A stretch of DNA of 64,000 nt from Myxococcus flavus (GTDB lineage Bacteria > Myxococcota > Myxococcia > Myxococcales > Myxococcaceae). This document shows, one piece after another, positions 31,880-40,057 of the stretch. The stretch is taken from positions 5,952,001 through 6,016,000 of the forward strand of contig NZ_CP143624.1 in NCBI RefSeq assembly GCF_050038885.1, written 5' to 3'. The stretch's first letter is position 1, and every line of letters starts with the position of its first letter. A program made the position numbers and the translations under genes. Under the pieces are notes generated by a model. The model made no database searches, had not been told where the DNA came from, and saw only the letters and a list, made by a program, of their open reading frames with translations.

Positions 31880-33037
31880 CTAGGACGCGAGGGCCGGGGC
31901 AGGCTGCGCGACGATGAAGCGGAGGGTGATGCCGAGGGCGTGGGCGCGCTCTCTGAACGCGGCCTCGTAGCCGTCCGCCGACAGCCCCTGCATGGCGTAG
32001 ACGTCGTCCAGCTCCACGAGCAGCTCGCGGCCGTCAAAGCTCACCGGCTGGGCGCGTGCGGCGGTGGTGTCGGCGCCGTACCCGAACCCCTCACGGCGCA
32101 TGATGTCCAGCACCTGCCCCCAGGCACGGCCCGCCGGGGTATCTGGCAGCGGAGCCGCCGTTACCTCACCCCGGCCCACGGAGAGGTCCGGGCGGCGCAC
32201 GTCGGCGGTGCCCTTCACGGTGTCGGCGCGGTGCTCGGGGGTGGCGTTGGCCTCCCACCGGCGCACCAGGTCGACGAGGGTGTCGCAGCGCTGCTTGTAG
32301 TGGGCCCGGAGTCCGTGCTCCCAGCGGCGCAGCACCTCCGCCACGGTGCCGCGGGACAGCAGTTCACGGGCGGCGGCGTCATCCCGCCCGGGACGCCACT
32401 CGTAGGGCACGCCCTTGGCGGCCAGGTGCACCCGGTTGACGCCGTCCGGGAGGGACTCCTCCCCGGCCTCTCCCTCTGAAATCCCTCGCGGAGCGCTGGC
32501 GGGAGCCTTGAGGGACGGTGGCTGGGGCGCCTCGGAGATGCGCCCATGCGGCGTAGTCTTCTCCGCCTTTCGTCCTGGAGACTTCGTCTCCCTTCTCTTC
32601 TCTCCCGTCTTCCCGCCGTCCTCCCGCGCGGGAGTTTGGGGGGATTCGCGCGGGAGATTCGCGGGGTCTTCGCTGTCGTCGTGCGCCCTCCCGTCCGGCT
32701 TCGCGCGGTCGTTGAGCACCTTTCTTACGTAGGCGCCCTGTTCCTCCATCCACTTGGCCACCACGAGGGATTCGCCCTCCAGGAGCAGCAGGCCCACGGC
32801 GAGCAGTGCGTCCACGAGCTTGTTGCGGCGCCCGCGCCAGCGCACGGCGCGCTCCACGGCCAGGGCCGCGCCCGGCCCGGCGAAGCGACCGTCGATGCGC
32901 TCCCGGCCGCAGTAGGCCCAGAGGCGATAGAGGTAGGCGTCGGCCTCGGCGCCGAGCTGGGCGCACAGGGCATGCACCGCGTACTCCTCGGGGGCCGAGC
33001 TTCGGAACTTGAACCAGGGAAGACCGCGGGCGTCCAT
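31880..33037 (-). CDS. Phage replication initiation protein with DnaA-N-like domain
   Basis: The protein has 385 residues. The N-terminus (MDARGLPWFKFRSSAPEEYA to about 110) looks like the winged-helix start of phage replisome organisers. A disordered, Lys/Pro-rich linker follows (115-200). The C-terminal 75 residues (AWGQVLDIMRREGF ... FDGRELLVELDDVY ... YEAAFRERAHALGITLRF) match the DnaA domain I pattern. Such phage proteins bind the origin and recruit the host helicase. It is the largest early gene and the best candidate for replication control. Confidence 0.72.
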   Translation of the reverse strand: MDARGLPWFKFRSSAPEEYAVHALCAQLGAEADAYLYRLWAYCGRERIDGRFAGPGAALAVERAVRWRGRRNKLVDALLAVGLLLLEGESLVVAKWMEEQGAYVRKVLNDRAKPDGRAHDDSEDPANLPRESPQTPAREDGGKTGEKRRETKSPGRKAEKTTPHGRISEAPQPPSLKAPASAPRGISEGEAGEESLPDGVNRVHLAAKGVPYEWRPGRDDAAARELLSRGTVAEVLRRWEHGLRAHYKQRCDTLVDLVRRWEANATPEHRADTVKGTADVRRPDLSVGRGEVTAAPLPDTPAGRAWGQVLDIMRREGFGYGADTTAARAQPVSFDGRELLVELDDVYAMQGLSADGYEAAFRERAHALGITLRFIVAQPAPALAS

Positions 33038-33040
33038 GGA

Positions 33041-33331
33041 CTATGGCTCCTCGTGGGGGTCGGACGGGGTATTGGTGGAAGGCGGCGTCAGGGCACAGGG
33101 CGGGTGCGCGCAGCACATGGGGGGCACGGGCCGGCCCCGGCAGTCCGCGCGCCAGCCGTAGCCGTGACGGCAGGTGGGCCACGGGCCCGGGTAGGCGGCG
33201 CGCACGGACAGGCCCGCGGCGGTGGCGCCATGCGGGGCGAACTGGCCGTCATCGGTGACGTCGGCGCCGAGTTGGATGGCCCCGCAGTCAGTGCACAGGG
33301 TGGCGCGCATCCTCTCGATGCACACGCTCAC
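33041..33331 (-). CDS. Cys-rich small protein
   Basis: The 96-residue product has CTDC, CRHGYG, DCRG and a CCAHPPC cluster. It is linked to its neighbours by a GTGA overlap upstream and a 3-base gap to the replication gene. It could be a metal-binding regulator, with no family recognised. Confidence 0.5.
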   Translation of the reverse strand: MSVCIERMRATLCTDCGAIQLGADVTDDGQFAPHGATAAGLSVRAAYPGPWPTCRHGYGWRADCRGRPVPPMCCAHPPCALTPPSTNTPSDPHEEP

Positions 33332-34080
33332 CGTTCACCTCCGGCGGCGCGCCCGCTGAAGAGCCCGAACTGGCCAGGGTTGGCGAGCATCGGCGGCACC
33401 GGCCGGTCGTCCACGACGTGCGGCCTGGGCGGAGTCGCTTGCGGAGGAACTGGCGCGGGTGGCCGCTCACGGCCCGGGGCCGGGAAGGGCGTTGCGGCCG
33501 GCGCCACGTACACCTCCGGGCGCCAGATGCCATCCCGGGCGAGACGCGTGCGCTCGCGCAGCTCCGGCAGCAGCCCCGGGTCCACGGGCGCCAGTCGCTT
33601 CGCGGGCGCGGCCGGGAGTGGCTCGAGGACCTGAATCTCTTCCAGCCACCACGCGATGGTTCCGCGGCAGTAGGGGGCGGTGCGCGGCGCCCACCATGGG
33701 TCGCGGCCGAAGGCCCGCGAGTCGTTGCCCACCGTGGACACCTCGGCCAGCCGAGCCACGGCCACGTAGGCCCCGGCCGGAAGCACGTCGCCGGCGGGGG
33801 ACTCCAGTCCGTGAGCCTCGCGCAGCCAGCGGACCGCATCGGCGTCGTAGTCACGCGTCGCGTAGATGGCGAGCCAGCAGCCCATCAGCTCGCGCGGCGG
33901 GTGCCGCGGGTGGCGTCGTGCCGGAACTCCCTGGCGGGCTGGCTCGGTGTCCGCGACGAACACCGACCACATGCCATGGTGGGTGAGTGCCCACGTCCAA
34001 GGGCGTTCGAGCGGGAAGTGGAACACGCCGCGCCCGGCGCGCGTGTAGCGGTACGGGCCTCCAAGCGGCATGGTGCTCAC
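33328..34080 (-). CDS. ASCH/PUA-like domain phage protein
   Basis: The protein has about 250 residues. Segments PWTWALTHHGMWSVFVADT, MGCWLAIYATRDYD, PAGAYVAVARLAEV and IAWWLEEIQVLEPL follow the strand order of ASCH (PUA-like, RNA- or modified-base-binding) domains, followed by a Pro-rich tail. GTG 34080 overlaps the upstream stop; ATG 34071 is an alternative. In phages such proteins are usually of unknown role. Confidence 0.6.
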   Translation of the reverse strand: MSTMPLGGPYRYTRAGRGVFHFPLERPWTWALTHHGMWSVFVADTEPARQGVPARRHPRHPPRELMGCWLAIYATRDYDADAVRWLREAHGLESPAGDVLPAGAYVAVARLAEVSTVGNDSRAFGRDPWWAPRTAPYCRGTIAWWLEEIQVLEPLPAAPAKRLAPVDPGLLPELRERTRLARDGIWRPEVYVAPAATPFPAPGRERPPAPVPPQATPPRPHVVDDRPVPPMLANPGQFGLFSGRAAGGER

Positions 34081-34556
34081 CGGGGCACCTCCAGGACCTG
34101 GTTGGACTCGCGCGTAGCGAGGGCGGCGCGTTCCCGGGCGAGCCATGCGAGGCGCTCACCTATCTGGAGCCCCGCGAGGGGTTCCGTCAGTGTCCATCCC
34201 TCACGGATGTGCGGGCGGAGCGCATCCACGTAGGGAGCGCCGGCGAAGACGAGCAGCTCGGCCTCCTCAACACCGATGAAGCGCCACTCCAGCTCGTTGA
34301 TGACCAGCTCGCCCCACTGCCGGCGCTCCTCCCGCGACAGTCGGAGCAGCGACAGCTCGTAGGGCTCAAGGCACACTTCAAGCGGCACGAGCCCGTGCTT
34401 GGCGCTCAGCACCATGACGTTCGGGCCGCATCGCGCGGTGGCCACCTCCAGCGCGCCCCGGAAGAGGCTGCCGGTGTAGAGCTTCCCGGCTGGTGCGGCG
34501 TGCTCGAGCTTCGCCTTGCCGCACCCTACGAGCCCGATTCGGAGCGGCCCGCTCAT
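34077..34556 (-). CDS. DUF6884-like protein
   Basis: The 159-residue protein starts MSGPLRIGLVGCGKAKLEHA. GCGKxKL, LYTGSLFRGALEVA, VMVLSAKHGLVPLE and EPYELSLL form the characteristic spaced motifs of this family, which is common in phages and related to YaaA-like folds. ATG 34556 overlaps the previous stop; the longer frame upstream is Arg/Pro-rich and rejected. Molecular function is not established. Confidence 0.7.
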   Translation of the reverse strand: MSGPLRIGLVGCGKAKLEHAAPAGKLYTGSLFRGALEVATARCGPNVMVLSAKHGLVPLEVCLEPYELSLLRLSREERRQWGELVINELEWRFIGVEEAELLVFAGAPYVDALRPHIREGWTLTEPLAGLQIGERLAWLARERAALATRESNQVLEVPR

Positions 34557-34768
34557 GGCCGTCTCCGGCTCAGCGTGCGGTGGACGCTCCGGGCCTTGGC
34601 CATGTCCTGGCGGCGCAGCTCGCGCGTGAGGGCGAGGGCCGCATCCTCTTCGGCAGCCTGCTGGGTGGGGGCGTGCGCCTCCACCTGGACGTCGCGCGCG
34701 CGGAGGGTAACGACGTGCCCCAGGGGTCCGCGCATGGTGGTGCTGGTGAAGTGGGGGAGGCCACTCAA
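34553..34768 (-). CDS. Small phage protein
   Basis: A 71-residue frame starts at TTG 34768, overlapping the previous stop as TTGA. The helical segment APTQQAAEEDAALALTRELR is the only clear feature. Internal ATG 34733 is an alternative start. Tight overlap on both sides supports translation. Confidence 0.5.
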   Translation of the reverse strand: MSGLPHFTSTTMRGPLGHVVTLRARDVQVEAHAPTQQAAEEDAALALTRELRRQDMAKARSVHRTLSRRRP

Positions 34769-35160
34769 TGGACACCTCCTGCCGCGTCCAACTCGGCGAG
34801 GAGGGCAGCCTTCGCGCCCTCGCAGCGCTCAGCGGCTTCGGCCAGGCATGCGCGGACGAAGAGCTGGCAGTACGGAGAACCGCCGCCGTCGCGCCGCGCG
34901 CAGGCAACCTCGTCGCGGCCGGCGAGGATGCGGCTCATGTCCCGCCAGCACACCGTGCAGGCGCCGCGGGGCCGCTCGCGCACCAACGCCAGGAGGGTGG
35001 CCATGGTTCGCGGGCGCCGGAACACGTCGCGCTGGCGCGGCGTCAGGTGCTTCCAGCCATATGCGCCGAACGCGCCGGCAGGAGCCGACTGCTTCCCGGG
35101 GAGTTTGGGGGCGATGGGGCGACGCTCGTCCTGAAGCTTGAGCTTGTTGATTGCCTGCAC
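34765..35160 (-). CDS. Early phage protein with Cys motifs
   Basis: The 131-residue protein runs from GTG 35160 after GGAGG and begins (V)QAINKLKLQDERRPIAPKL. A central CTVCWRDM and later ACARRDGGGSPYCQ might coordinate a metal. It is the first gene after the 35191-35220 terminator-like hairpin and heads the leftward early operon. Confidence 0.6.
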   Translation of the reverse strand: MQAINKLKLQDERRPIAPKLPGKQSAPAGAFGAYGWKHLTPRQRDVFRRPRTMATLLALVRERPRGACTVCWRDMSRILAGRDEVACARRDGGGSPYCQLFVRACLAEAAERCEGAKAALLAELDAAGGVH

Positions 35161-35190
35161 GGCTGAACCTCCGGTGTGGTGGTGGCGTGG

Positions 35191-35220
35191 GCCCCGCTGG
35201 CGCGACTGAGCCAGCGGGGC
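35191..35220. terminator. GC hairpin between lipoprotein gene and early operon
   Basis: GCCCCGCTGG pairs perfectly with CCAGCGGGGC around a 10-base loop. It follows the leftward lipoprotein gene by about 55 bases and precedes the next leftward gene. Confidence 0.7.
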
Positions 35221-35275
35221 GGGACGGTGCGTCGCTGGACGGGGCAGGGGATGCACTCGCGTCCAGCGGGGGCTG

Positions 35276-35938
35276 CTAGTTAGGGGCGCTCGGACGGCGC
35301 CACCCGAGGACGTCATCGCCGACGCGGCGCGCGTCCCAGGACACCTCGAGCGCCCGGTCCGTCATGTACTTGCGGTCCCGGCCGCCACACAGCTTGCGGG
35401 CGGCGCGGTCCATGACTGCGAACTCGAACTTGTCCGAGTCGTACTTGCCGGGGAATGCCTGGAGGAAGCCAGGATGCCCCGACTCCGCCGCATCGAGGTG
35501 GCGCGCCCCGCAGTGGTAGTAGGCGAGAAGCCGGATGCAGCGGACCTCCTCGCTCGACAACGAGAAGATGCGCGAGTCCTGCCGGAAGATGCCGAGGACG
35601 TCTTTCCAGCAGCGCTGGTGTGCCGAGTCGGCGAGGCCGTCATAGGCGGGCGGCGCATCCTCCGTGAGGAGCAGGCGGATTGCCCTCTCCCGGTCGCCGT
35701 CGCTGGCCATCATCTGGGGCTGGCCGTCACGGCGCGGTTGGAACTGGCGCCTGTCCGTGCCGCGCCGGACGCCCGGGTGGCCGCGGTGCCCTGGCTGCCC
35801 AATGTCGTGGGGCGCGTCCTGGTGCGGTTGAAACGTCGGCGCACGCGGGGTGATGGGACGAACACCGCGTTCGAACTGGTCGGGCCCCGAGCAGCCGACA
35901 GCGAGGCCGCACAGCAGCAGTAGCGTGAAGCGCTTCAT
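35276..35938 (-). CDS. Prophage lipoprotein
   Basis: The 220-residue protein begins MKRFTLLLLCGLAVGCSGPD with lipobox AVGC. A low-complexity Arg/His/Pro/Gln region (about 25-75) is followed by a helical domain with DSAHQRCWKDVLGIFRQDSR and YHCGARHLDAAESG. Its own hairpins before and after suggest an independent, possibly lysogeny-expressed unit. Superinfection exclusion is one possibility. Confidence 0.65.
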   Translation of the reverse strand: MKRFTLLLLCGLAVGCSGPDQFERGVRPITPRAPTFQPHQDAPHDIGQPGHRGHPGVRRGTDRRQFQPRRDGQPQMMASDGDRERAIRLLLTEDAPPAYDGLADSAHQRCWKDVLGIFRQDSRIFSLSSEEVRCIRLLAYYHCGARHLDAAESGHPGFLQAFPGKYDSDKFEFAVMDRAARKLCGGRDRKYMTDRALEVSWDARRVGDDVLGWRRPSAPN

Positions 35939-35974
35939 GGTGGACTCCAGGTGTTGGGGGTTGGCACTGCATGG

Positions 35975-36002
35975 GGCCCGGTCTGAGGGACCGTGCCGGG
36001 CC
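35975..36002. terminator. Hairpin between 36026 gene and lipoprotein gene
   Basis: GGCCCGG and CCGGGCC arms around a 14-base loop lie between two leftward genes. Confidence 0.55.
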
Positions 36003-36025
36003 AGGACGGCGCGACGGACCGCGTG

Positions 36026-36394
36026 TCAGTCCGTCGCGCTCGTCGCGCGCCTGCCTGCCTTCACCGTGGAGTGCGTCATCGGGGCGCCAGCGGCACCCTT
36101 GCTCGTGCTCGTTGCGTCCTGGGCCTTGGACTCCCGTCTAGCGTCCGCGACGCGGGCGCGCAGTTCGCGCACCTCGGCAACCGCGGCACCGATGGAATGG
36201 TAGAGGCAGGCCTGCCGGACGCGCTTGAAGCTCCCAGCACAGGCGCGGCAGCCTTCGTGGGGCGGCACCTTGCGCCGGTACTCGGCGACCTCAGCAGAGA
36301 GGGGCGCCAGAGGGGAAATTGCTACGTTGCTACGTCCTCTTGAGCCAACAAGAGGCTGAATCGCGTAATCAGGCGCGTACTTCGACGCATTCAC
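36026..36394 (-). CDS. Last phage gene before attachment site, unknown
   Basis: The product has about 120 residues, with helical segments PLSAEVAEYRRKVPPHEGC and IGAAVAEVRELRARVADARR, Cys in CRACAGS, and a Ser/Thr/Lys tail. The start is uncertain: GTG 36394 is the first plausible codon inside the prophage, and the open frame reaches 36517 across the attachment site. GC and codon use match the phage. Confidence 0.45.
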   Translation of the reverse strand: MNASKYAPDYAIQPLVGSRGRSNVAISPLAPLSAEVAEYRRKVPPHEGCRACAGSFKRVRQACLYHSIGAAVAEVRELRARVADARRESKAQDATSTSKGAAGAPMTHSTVKAGRRATSATD

Positions 36395-36423
36395 CTCTGA
36401 GGACGAGGCCATTCCCTCGGGAA

Positions 36424-36451
36424 GACGCGGGTTCGATTCCCGCCGCCTCCA
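36424..36451 (+). other. Prophage right attachment site: 3' end of tmRNA (or tRNA)
   Basis: GACGCGGGTTCGATTCCCGC then CGCCTCCA reproduces the T-arm (GCGGG/CCCGC, loop TTCGATT) and acceptor 3' strand of a tmRNA-type gene. No matching 5' acceptor strand (GGAGGCG or GGGGGCG) lies within the preceding 400 bases, so only the 3' fragment is here. The GACGCGGGTTC block is typical of ssrA; a tRNA gene is the alternative. Confidence 0.7.
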
Positions 36452-36463
36452 CTGAGAAGAACG

Positions 36464-36497
36464 AGCCCAGCAATCCAATCGGGTTGCTGGGCTTTTC
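36464..36497 (+). terminator. Rho-independent terminator of the target RNA gene
   Basis: AGCCCAGCAA pairs perfectly with TTGCTGGGCT around a 10-base loop, followed by TTTTCCTT. It lies 13 bases past the tmRNA 3' fragment and belongs to the original host gene. Confidence 0.85.
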
Positions 36498-36957
36498 CTT
36501 GTCCTCGTTTTCTTCATGTGCCCTCAGTGTGCCCCTCTGGCGTCTCTAGCTCTGTTGGCTGGCTGTGGCGGCTTGAGCTTCAACACCCCACGCGCTCTGG
36601 GGGGCCTCGCGCAGGGGCCAGGTGCGCACTCGCCGTGGGCCACCCCAGGCCGCGGGGTGTTGAGGCTCAATAGGCGCCAAGAGGTCCAGGCCCCTGGTAC
36701 GCACCTGAAGGGAGCGCGGTCTGGGCAGGCGTGTACCCCATGGGGGCTGCGTCCGGGCAAGGTCCTCTGAAATTGCGCCGATAATGCGGCGCGTCGCGGG
36801 CGGCTCCCGAAGCGGAAGAACACAGTTGTTCCGCTGACTTGCGAGGCCCGCCGATAATCTTCAGGGGGCGATGTCGAGACCTCGCGCGTGGCTCCGACAT
36901 CCCAATGAACGCGCACCCAATGCCGGGGCGCGGAGGCCCAAAGAAGAGAGAGCCACC
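36498..36957. other. Host gap with repeat R3 and promoter region
   Basis: There is no convincing gene. It holds dispersed repeat R3 (36555-36649), then about 300 bases before the DGPF gene, which must include the promoter of the DGPF/ECF42 operon. A lipoprotein-like reading (LLAGCGGLSFNT) crosses the repeat but is not a full gene. Confidence 0.5.
36555..36649 (+). repeat. Dispersed repeat R3, copy 1
   Basis: About 95 bases starting TTGGCTGGCTGTGGCGGCTT match 46263-46357 with a few differences. Confidence 0.85.
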
Positions 36958-37359
36958 ATGAAGATGAAGTACATGCTGATGATGAACACCCCGAGCGGCG
37001 GTCCGTACCAGGTGATGAGCTGGCCGAAGAAGGACCTCCAGGCGCACATCGCGTTCATGGCGGGCTTCGCGACGAAGCTCGGGGAGACGGGGGAGCTGGT
37101 GGCGGCCGAGGGGCTGGCGGGACCGGACCAGGCCAGGCGCGTGCGCGCGGGCGCGGACGGCAAGCCCATCACCGATGGCGTGTTCCCGGAGTCGAAGGAG
37201 TTCCTCGCGGGCTACTGGATTATCGAGGTGGACAGCCCGGAGCGGGCCTACGCCATCGCCGCGGAGGCCTCGGCGGCGCCTGGGCTCGGCGGCAAGCCGA
37301 TGAACATGCCCATCGAGGTCCGCCAGGTGATGAGCGGTCCTCCGCCCGACTTGATGTGA
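36958..37359 (+). CDS. YCII/DGPF-domain protein
   Basis: The 133-residue protein starts MKMKYMLMMNTPSGGPYQVM. The central DGKPITDGVFPESKEFLAGY is the DGPF motif region. Such proteins are routinely encoded beside ECF42 sigma factors. ATG 36958 follows AGAGAG; the next gene starts inside this stop (TGATG). It is thought to be linked to the sigma factor's signal, with exact role unknown. Confidence 0.88.
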   Translation: MKMKYMLMMNTPSGGPYQVMSWPKKDLQAHIAFMAGFATKLGETGELVAAEGLAGPDQARRVRAGADGKPITDGVFPESKEFLAGYWIIEVDSPERAYAIAAEASAAPGLGGKPMNMPIEVRQVMSGPPPDLM

Positions 37360-38618
37360 TGACAGAGTCGAGGGACATTCGCATCGAGCGCCTGTTGCGC
37401 GAGCACGCGCCGCGGGTGCTCGGCGCGGTCATTCGGCGGTTTCGGGACTTCGGAGCGTCGGAGGACGCGGTGCAGGAAGCGCTGCTCGCGGCGGCCCTGC
37501 AGTGGCCTCGCGAGGGCGTGCCGGACGACCCGCGCGCCTGGCTGATTCAGGTCGCCTCGCGGCGAATCACGGACCACGTGCGCGCGGAGACCGCGCGCCG
37601 CCACCGTGAGGAGCTGGTGGTCAGCCTGGTGCCGCCGGAGCTCCAGCTCGTGATGTCCCTGGATGGCGACGAACTGGCGGGCCGGGATGACGCGCTCGTG
37701 CTGCTGTTCATGTGCTGTCACCCGGCGCTGTCCACGGCGTCGGCCATCGCGCTGACCTTGCGCGCAGTGGGCGGGTTGACGACGGCGGAAATCGCCAAGG
37801 CCTTCCTCATGCCCGAGGCGACGATGGCCCAGCGCATCAGCCGGGCCAAGCAGAGCATCAAGAGCTCCGGGGTGCCGTTCCAGAAGCCCACGCCGGAGGA
37901 GAGCGCGCAGCGGCTGGGCGCGGTGCTGCACGTGCTCTACCTCATCTTCAACGAGGGCTACACGGCCACCTCAGGGCCGGAGTTGCACCGCACGGACCTG
38001 TCGGGCGAGGCGATTCGGCTGACGCGGATGTTGCACACGCTGCTGCCGGAGGACGGCGAGGTGGCGGGGCTGTTGGCGCTGATGCTGCTCACGGACGCGC
38101 GGAGGGCGGCGAGGACGGGGCCCGCGGGTGAGCTGATTCCGCTCGACGCGCAGGACCGGAGCCTGTGGGACGCGGGGATGATTGCGGAGGGCATCGCGCT
38201 CATCTCCGCGACGCTGTCGAGGGGCTCGGTGGGGATGTACCAGGTGCAGGCGGCCATCGCGGCGGTGCATGACGAGGCGTCGCGTGCGGAGGACACGGAC
38301 TGGCCGCAGGTGCTGGCGCTCTACGGGGTGCTGATGGGGCTGATGGACAACCCGATGGTGGCGCTCAACCACGCCATCGCGACGGCGATGGTGCACGGGC
38401 CGCAGGCCGGGCTGTCGCTGCTGGAGGGGCTGGCCAGGGAGGGCCGGCTGGAGGGGAACCACCGGCTCGACGCGGTGCGCGCGCACCTGCTGGAGCGCGC
38501 GGGGAAGACGGGCGCGGCGGTAGTCCACTACCGGAAGGCGGCCGAGCGCACCACGAGCCTGCCCGAGCGCGACTACCTGCTGACCCAGGCCGCGCGGCTG
38601 AGCGACGAGATGGCGTAG
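37359..38618 (+). CDS. ECF42-type RNA polymerase sigma factor
   Basis: The protein has 419 residues. Sigma region 2 (RRFRDFGASEDAVQEALLAA, DPRAWLIQVASRRITD) and region 4 (GGLTTAEIAKAFLMPEATMA) occupy the first 190 residues. The long C-terminal helical extension with LYLIFNEGYTAT is the ECF42 hallmark (TPR/SnoaL-like regulatory domain, DUF6596). Coupling to the DGPF gene supports the class. No anti-sigma gene is present, as usual for this group. Confidence 0.9.
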   Translation: MTESRDIRIERLLREHAPRVLGAVIRRFRDFGASEDAVQEALLAAALQWPREGVPDDPRAWLIQVASRRITDHVRAETARRHREELVVSLVPPELQLVMSLDGDELAGRDDALVLLFMCCHPALSTASAIALTLRAVGGLTTAEIAKAFLMPEATMAQRISRAKQSIKSSGVPFQKPTPEESAQRLGAVLHVLYLIFNEGYTATSGPELHRTDLSGEAIRLTRMLHTLLPEDGEVAGLLALMLLTDARRAARTGPAGELIPLDAQDRSLWDAGMIAEGIALISATLSRGSVGMYQVQAAIAAVHDEASRAEDTDWPQVLALYGVLMGLMDNPMVALNHAIATAMVHGPQAGLSLLEGLAREGRLEGNHRLDAVRAHLLERAGKTGAAVVHYRKAAERTTSLPERDYLLTQAARLSDEMA

Positions 38619-38636
38619 GCCCCTGAGCGCCGCGCG

Positions 38637-38724
38637 CTACTTCGCCGTGGCCGACGCCGCGCCGAGCTCGCGCAGCTTCTTCACGGCGTTGTCGTTCTTT
38701 GGGTTCAGCTCCAGCGGCTTCTTG
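38637..38724 (-). pseudogene. C-terminal gene remnant
   Basis: On the minus strand this reads KKPLELNPKNDNAVKKLREL then GAASATAK and a stop, a typical helical C-terminus found on hydrolase/TPR proteins. The rest of the gene is absent; repeat R1 joins it at 38725. Confidence 0.55.
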
Positions 38725-38800
38725 TTTCGCGCGCCAGCTCCAGCGCGCCCGGCACGCCGCGCTCCGCGAGGTAGCTGGCCTCCACCCGCATGGCCAGGGG
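38725..38800 (+). repeat. Dispersed repeat R1, copy 1
   Basis: About 76 bases (TTTCGCGCGCCAGCTCCAGC onward) match 44007-44082 almost perfectly. It lies next to the IS3-family element. Confidence 0.85.
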
Positions 38801-38842
38801 ATGGAGGAGGGTGTGATCTGCCCCCGTTCTTCGGGTCACGAG

Positions 38843-39724
38843 TTACGAGAGTCCTGCGGCGCTGCTGATACCGTGCTCGGGGGATGATGCAGCGGGGCCG
38901 GCATGGGCACGGCGAGCTCCGACCTCCGCGGGTGTCTTGTAGCCCAGACTGCTATGGGGCCGCTTCTCGTTGCAGTCGCGCCGCCATGCCTCGATGAGGA
39001 CGACGGCCTCCCTCCTGCTGGCAAACCACTCCGCAGACAGGCACTCGTCGCGGAAGCGGCCGTTGAAGCGCTCGTTGGTGCCATTCTGCCAGGGCTTGCC
39101 CGGGTCGCTGTAGGCCGTCTGGATGCCGCTGGCCTCCAGCCACCTGCGCAGGGCCTTGGCGATGAACTCCGGGCCGTTGTCGCTTCTCAGGTACTTCGGC
39201 GGCCCGTGCACCGCCACCAGGCGCGAGAGCACCTCGATGACTCGCCTGACGCTGATGCGCCCGGCCACGTCGATGGCCAGGCACTCGCGGCTGTGCTCGT
39301 CCACGACCGTAAGGCACTTGAGCTTCTGCCCATTGGCGCATGCGTCGTGCACGAAATCCCAGGCCCATACGGAGTTGACGCCCTCGGCCTTCGGCTGCCG
39401 CGGCTGCCCGAGACGAAGGCGCTTTTTCGGCCTCCTGCGAGAGCGCGACAGCCCCACCTTCCTCCAGAGCCGGTGTACCCGCCTCACGTTGACGGCAGGC
39501 CCATCACGTCGCAGCAGGGCCCAAGCCCGCCGATAGCCGAATCGGGGGCGTGCTCGCGCGATGCCACGCAGCTTCTCCACCAGGGCCGCGTCCCTGGCCT
39601 CCTTCCGGCTGGCATAGCCCAAGCTGCTGCGGGCCACTTGTAGCAGCGCGCACGCTCGGCGCTGCGACACGCCTCGCTCCTCGGCGTACCGCACCTGCTG
39701 GAGGCGAACAGGCGCGCTCACCAT
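38843..39724 (-). CDS. IS3-family transposase OrfB
   Basis: This is a 293-residue rve-type integrase domain. The DDE residues lie in WAWDFVHDA, YLRSDNGPEFI and QNGTNERFNGRFRDEC, and HTH_21 is at the N-terminus (ARPRFGYRRAWALLRRDG). It ends with HSSLGYKTPAE, the usual IS3 C-terminus. A run of six A at the OrfA/OrfB junction is the place where IS3 elements make fusion proteins. Confidence 0.92.
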   Translation of the reverse strand: MVSAPVRLQQVRYAEERGVSQRRACALLQVARSSLGYASRKEARDAALVEKLRGIARARPRFGYRRAWALLRRDGPAVNVRRVHRLWRKVGLSRSRRRPKKRLRLGQPRQPKAEGVNSVWAWDFVHDACANGQKLKCLTVVDEHSRECLAIDVAGRISVRRVIEVLSRLVAVHGPPKYLRSDNGPEFIAKALRRWLEASGIQTAYSDPGKPWQNGTNERFNGRFRDECLSAEWFASRREAVVLIEAWRRDCNEKRPHSSLGYKTPAEVGARRAHAGPAASSPEHGISSAAGLS

Positions 39725-39987
39725 TTTTTGTGGAGATTTCCTTCATGACCTCGATTTCGAGGTCCCTCTCGGCCAGCAGCTTCTTCAGCCGCGCGTTCTC
39801 CTTCTCCAGTTCCTTGAGCCGAGTCGCGTCGCCGGCCTCCATGCCGCCGAACTTCTGCCGCCACCGGTAGAGCGTCTGCTCGGCGACGCCGTGCTTCCGG
39901 GCCACCTCCACCACGCTGGCGCCAGGGGCCTTAAGCCTCCCGCAGGATGCGGACCATCTGCTCCTCGGTAAACCTGCCCTTCCTCAC
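39725..39987 (-). pseudogene. IS3-family OrfA, frameshifted
   Basis: It starts GTG 39987 after GGAGGTAGG and reads VRKGRFTEEQMVRILREA, then meets a TAA. The frame continues one register away as LKAPGASVVEVARKHGVAEQ, the HTH and leucine-zipper part (LKELEKENARLKKLLAERDL). A two-base loss between the two halves explains the break. The truncated product cannot carry the zipper. Confidence 0.75.
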
Positions 39988-40057
39988 GACCGACCTACCT
40001 CCTGGCCGCGAGGACTCTCTCACGCTTCAACGGGTCCGAAAATTGGGGAGCAGACCA

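Larger units (their letters stand above)
1..36451. mobile_element. HK97-type temperate prophage (right part, left end outside window)
   Basis: The segment holds a full siphovirus late operon, lysis genes, replication genes, an excisionase-like gene and the start of an integrase. It ends at a tmRNA/tRNA 3'-end sequence at 36424-36451, after which ordinary chromosomal genes follow. Late genes run right to left on the minus strand from about 19.85 kb. Lysis genes run rightward from 20.26 kb, and early genes lie at 28.3-36.4 kb. The left attachment site lies beyond position 1 because the integrase is cut by the window edge. No structural gene is visibly broken, so it may be functional. Confidence 0.93.
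38814..40057 (-). mobile_element. IS3-family insertion sequence
   Basis: The imperfect terminal repeats TGATCTGCCCCCGTTCTTCGG (first 20 bases) and TGGTCTGCTCCCCAATTTTC (opposite end) enclose orfA and orfB on the minus strand; length is 1,244 bp. I see no target-site duplication. orfA carries a frameshift, so autonomous movement is doubtful. Confidence 0.82.

Noticed and set aside
36375..36451. Complete tRNA gene ending at 36451
   Set aside because: The bases about 76 upstream do not provide the GGAGGCG strand needed to pair with CGCCTCC, nor D and anticodon arms.
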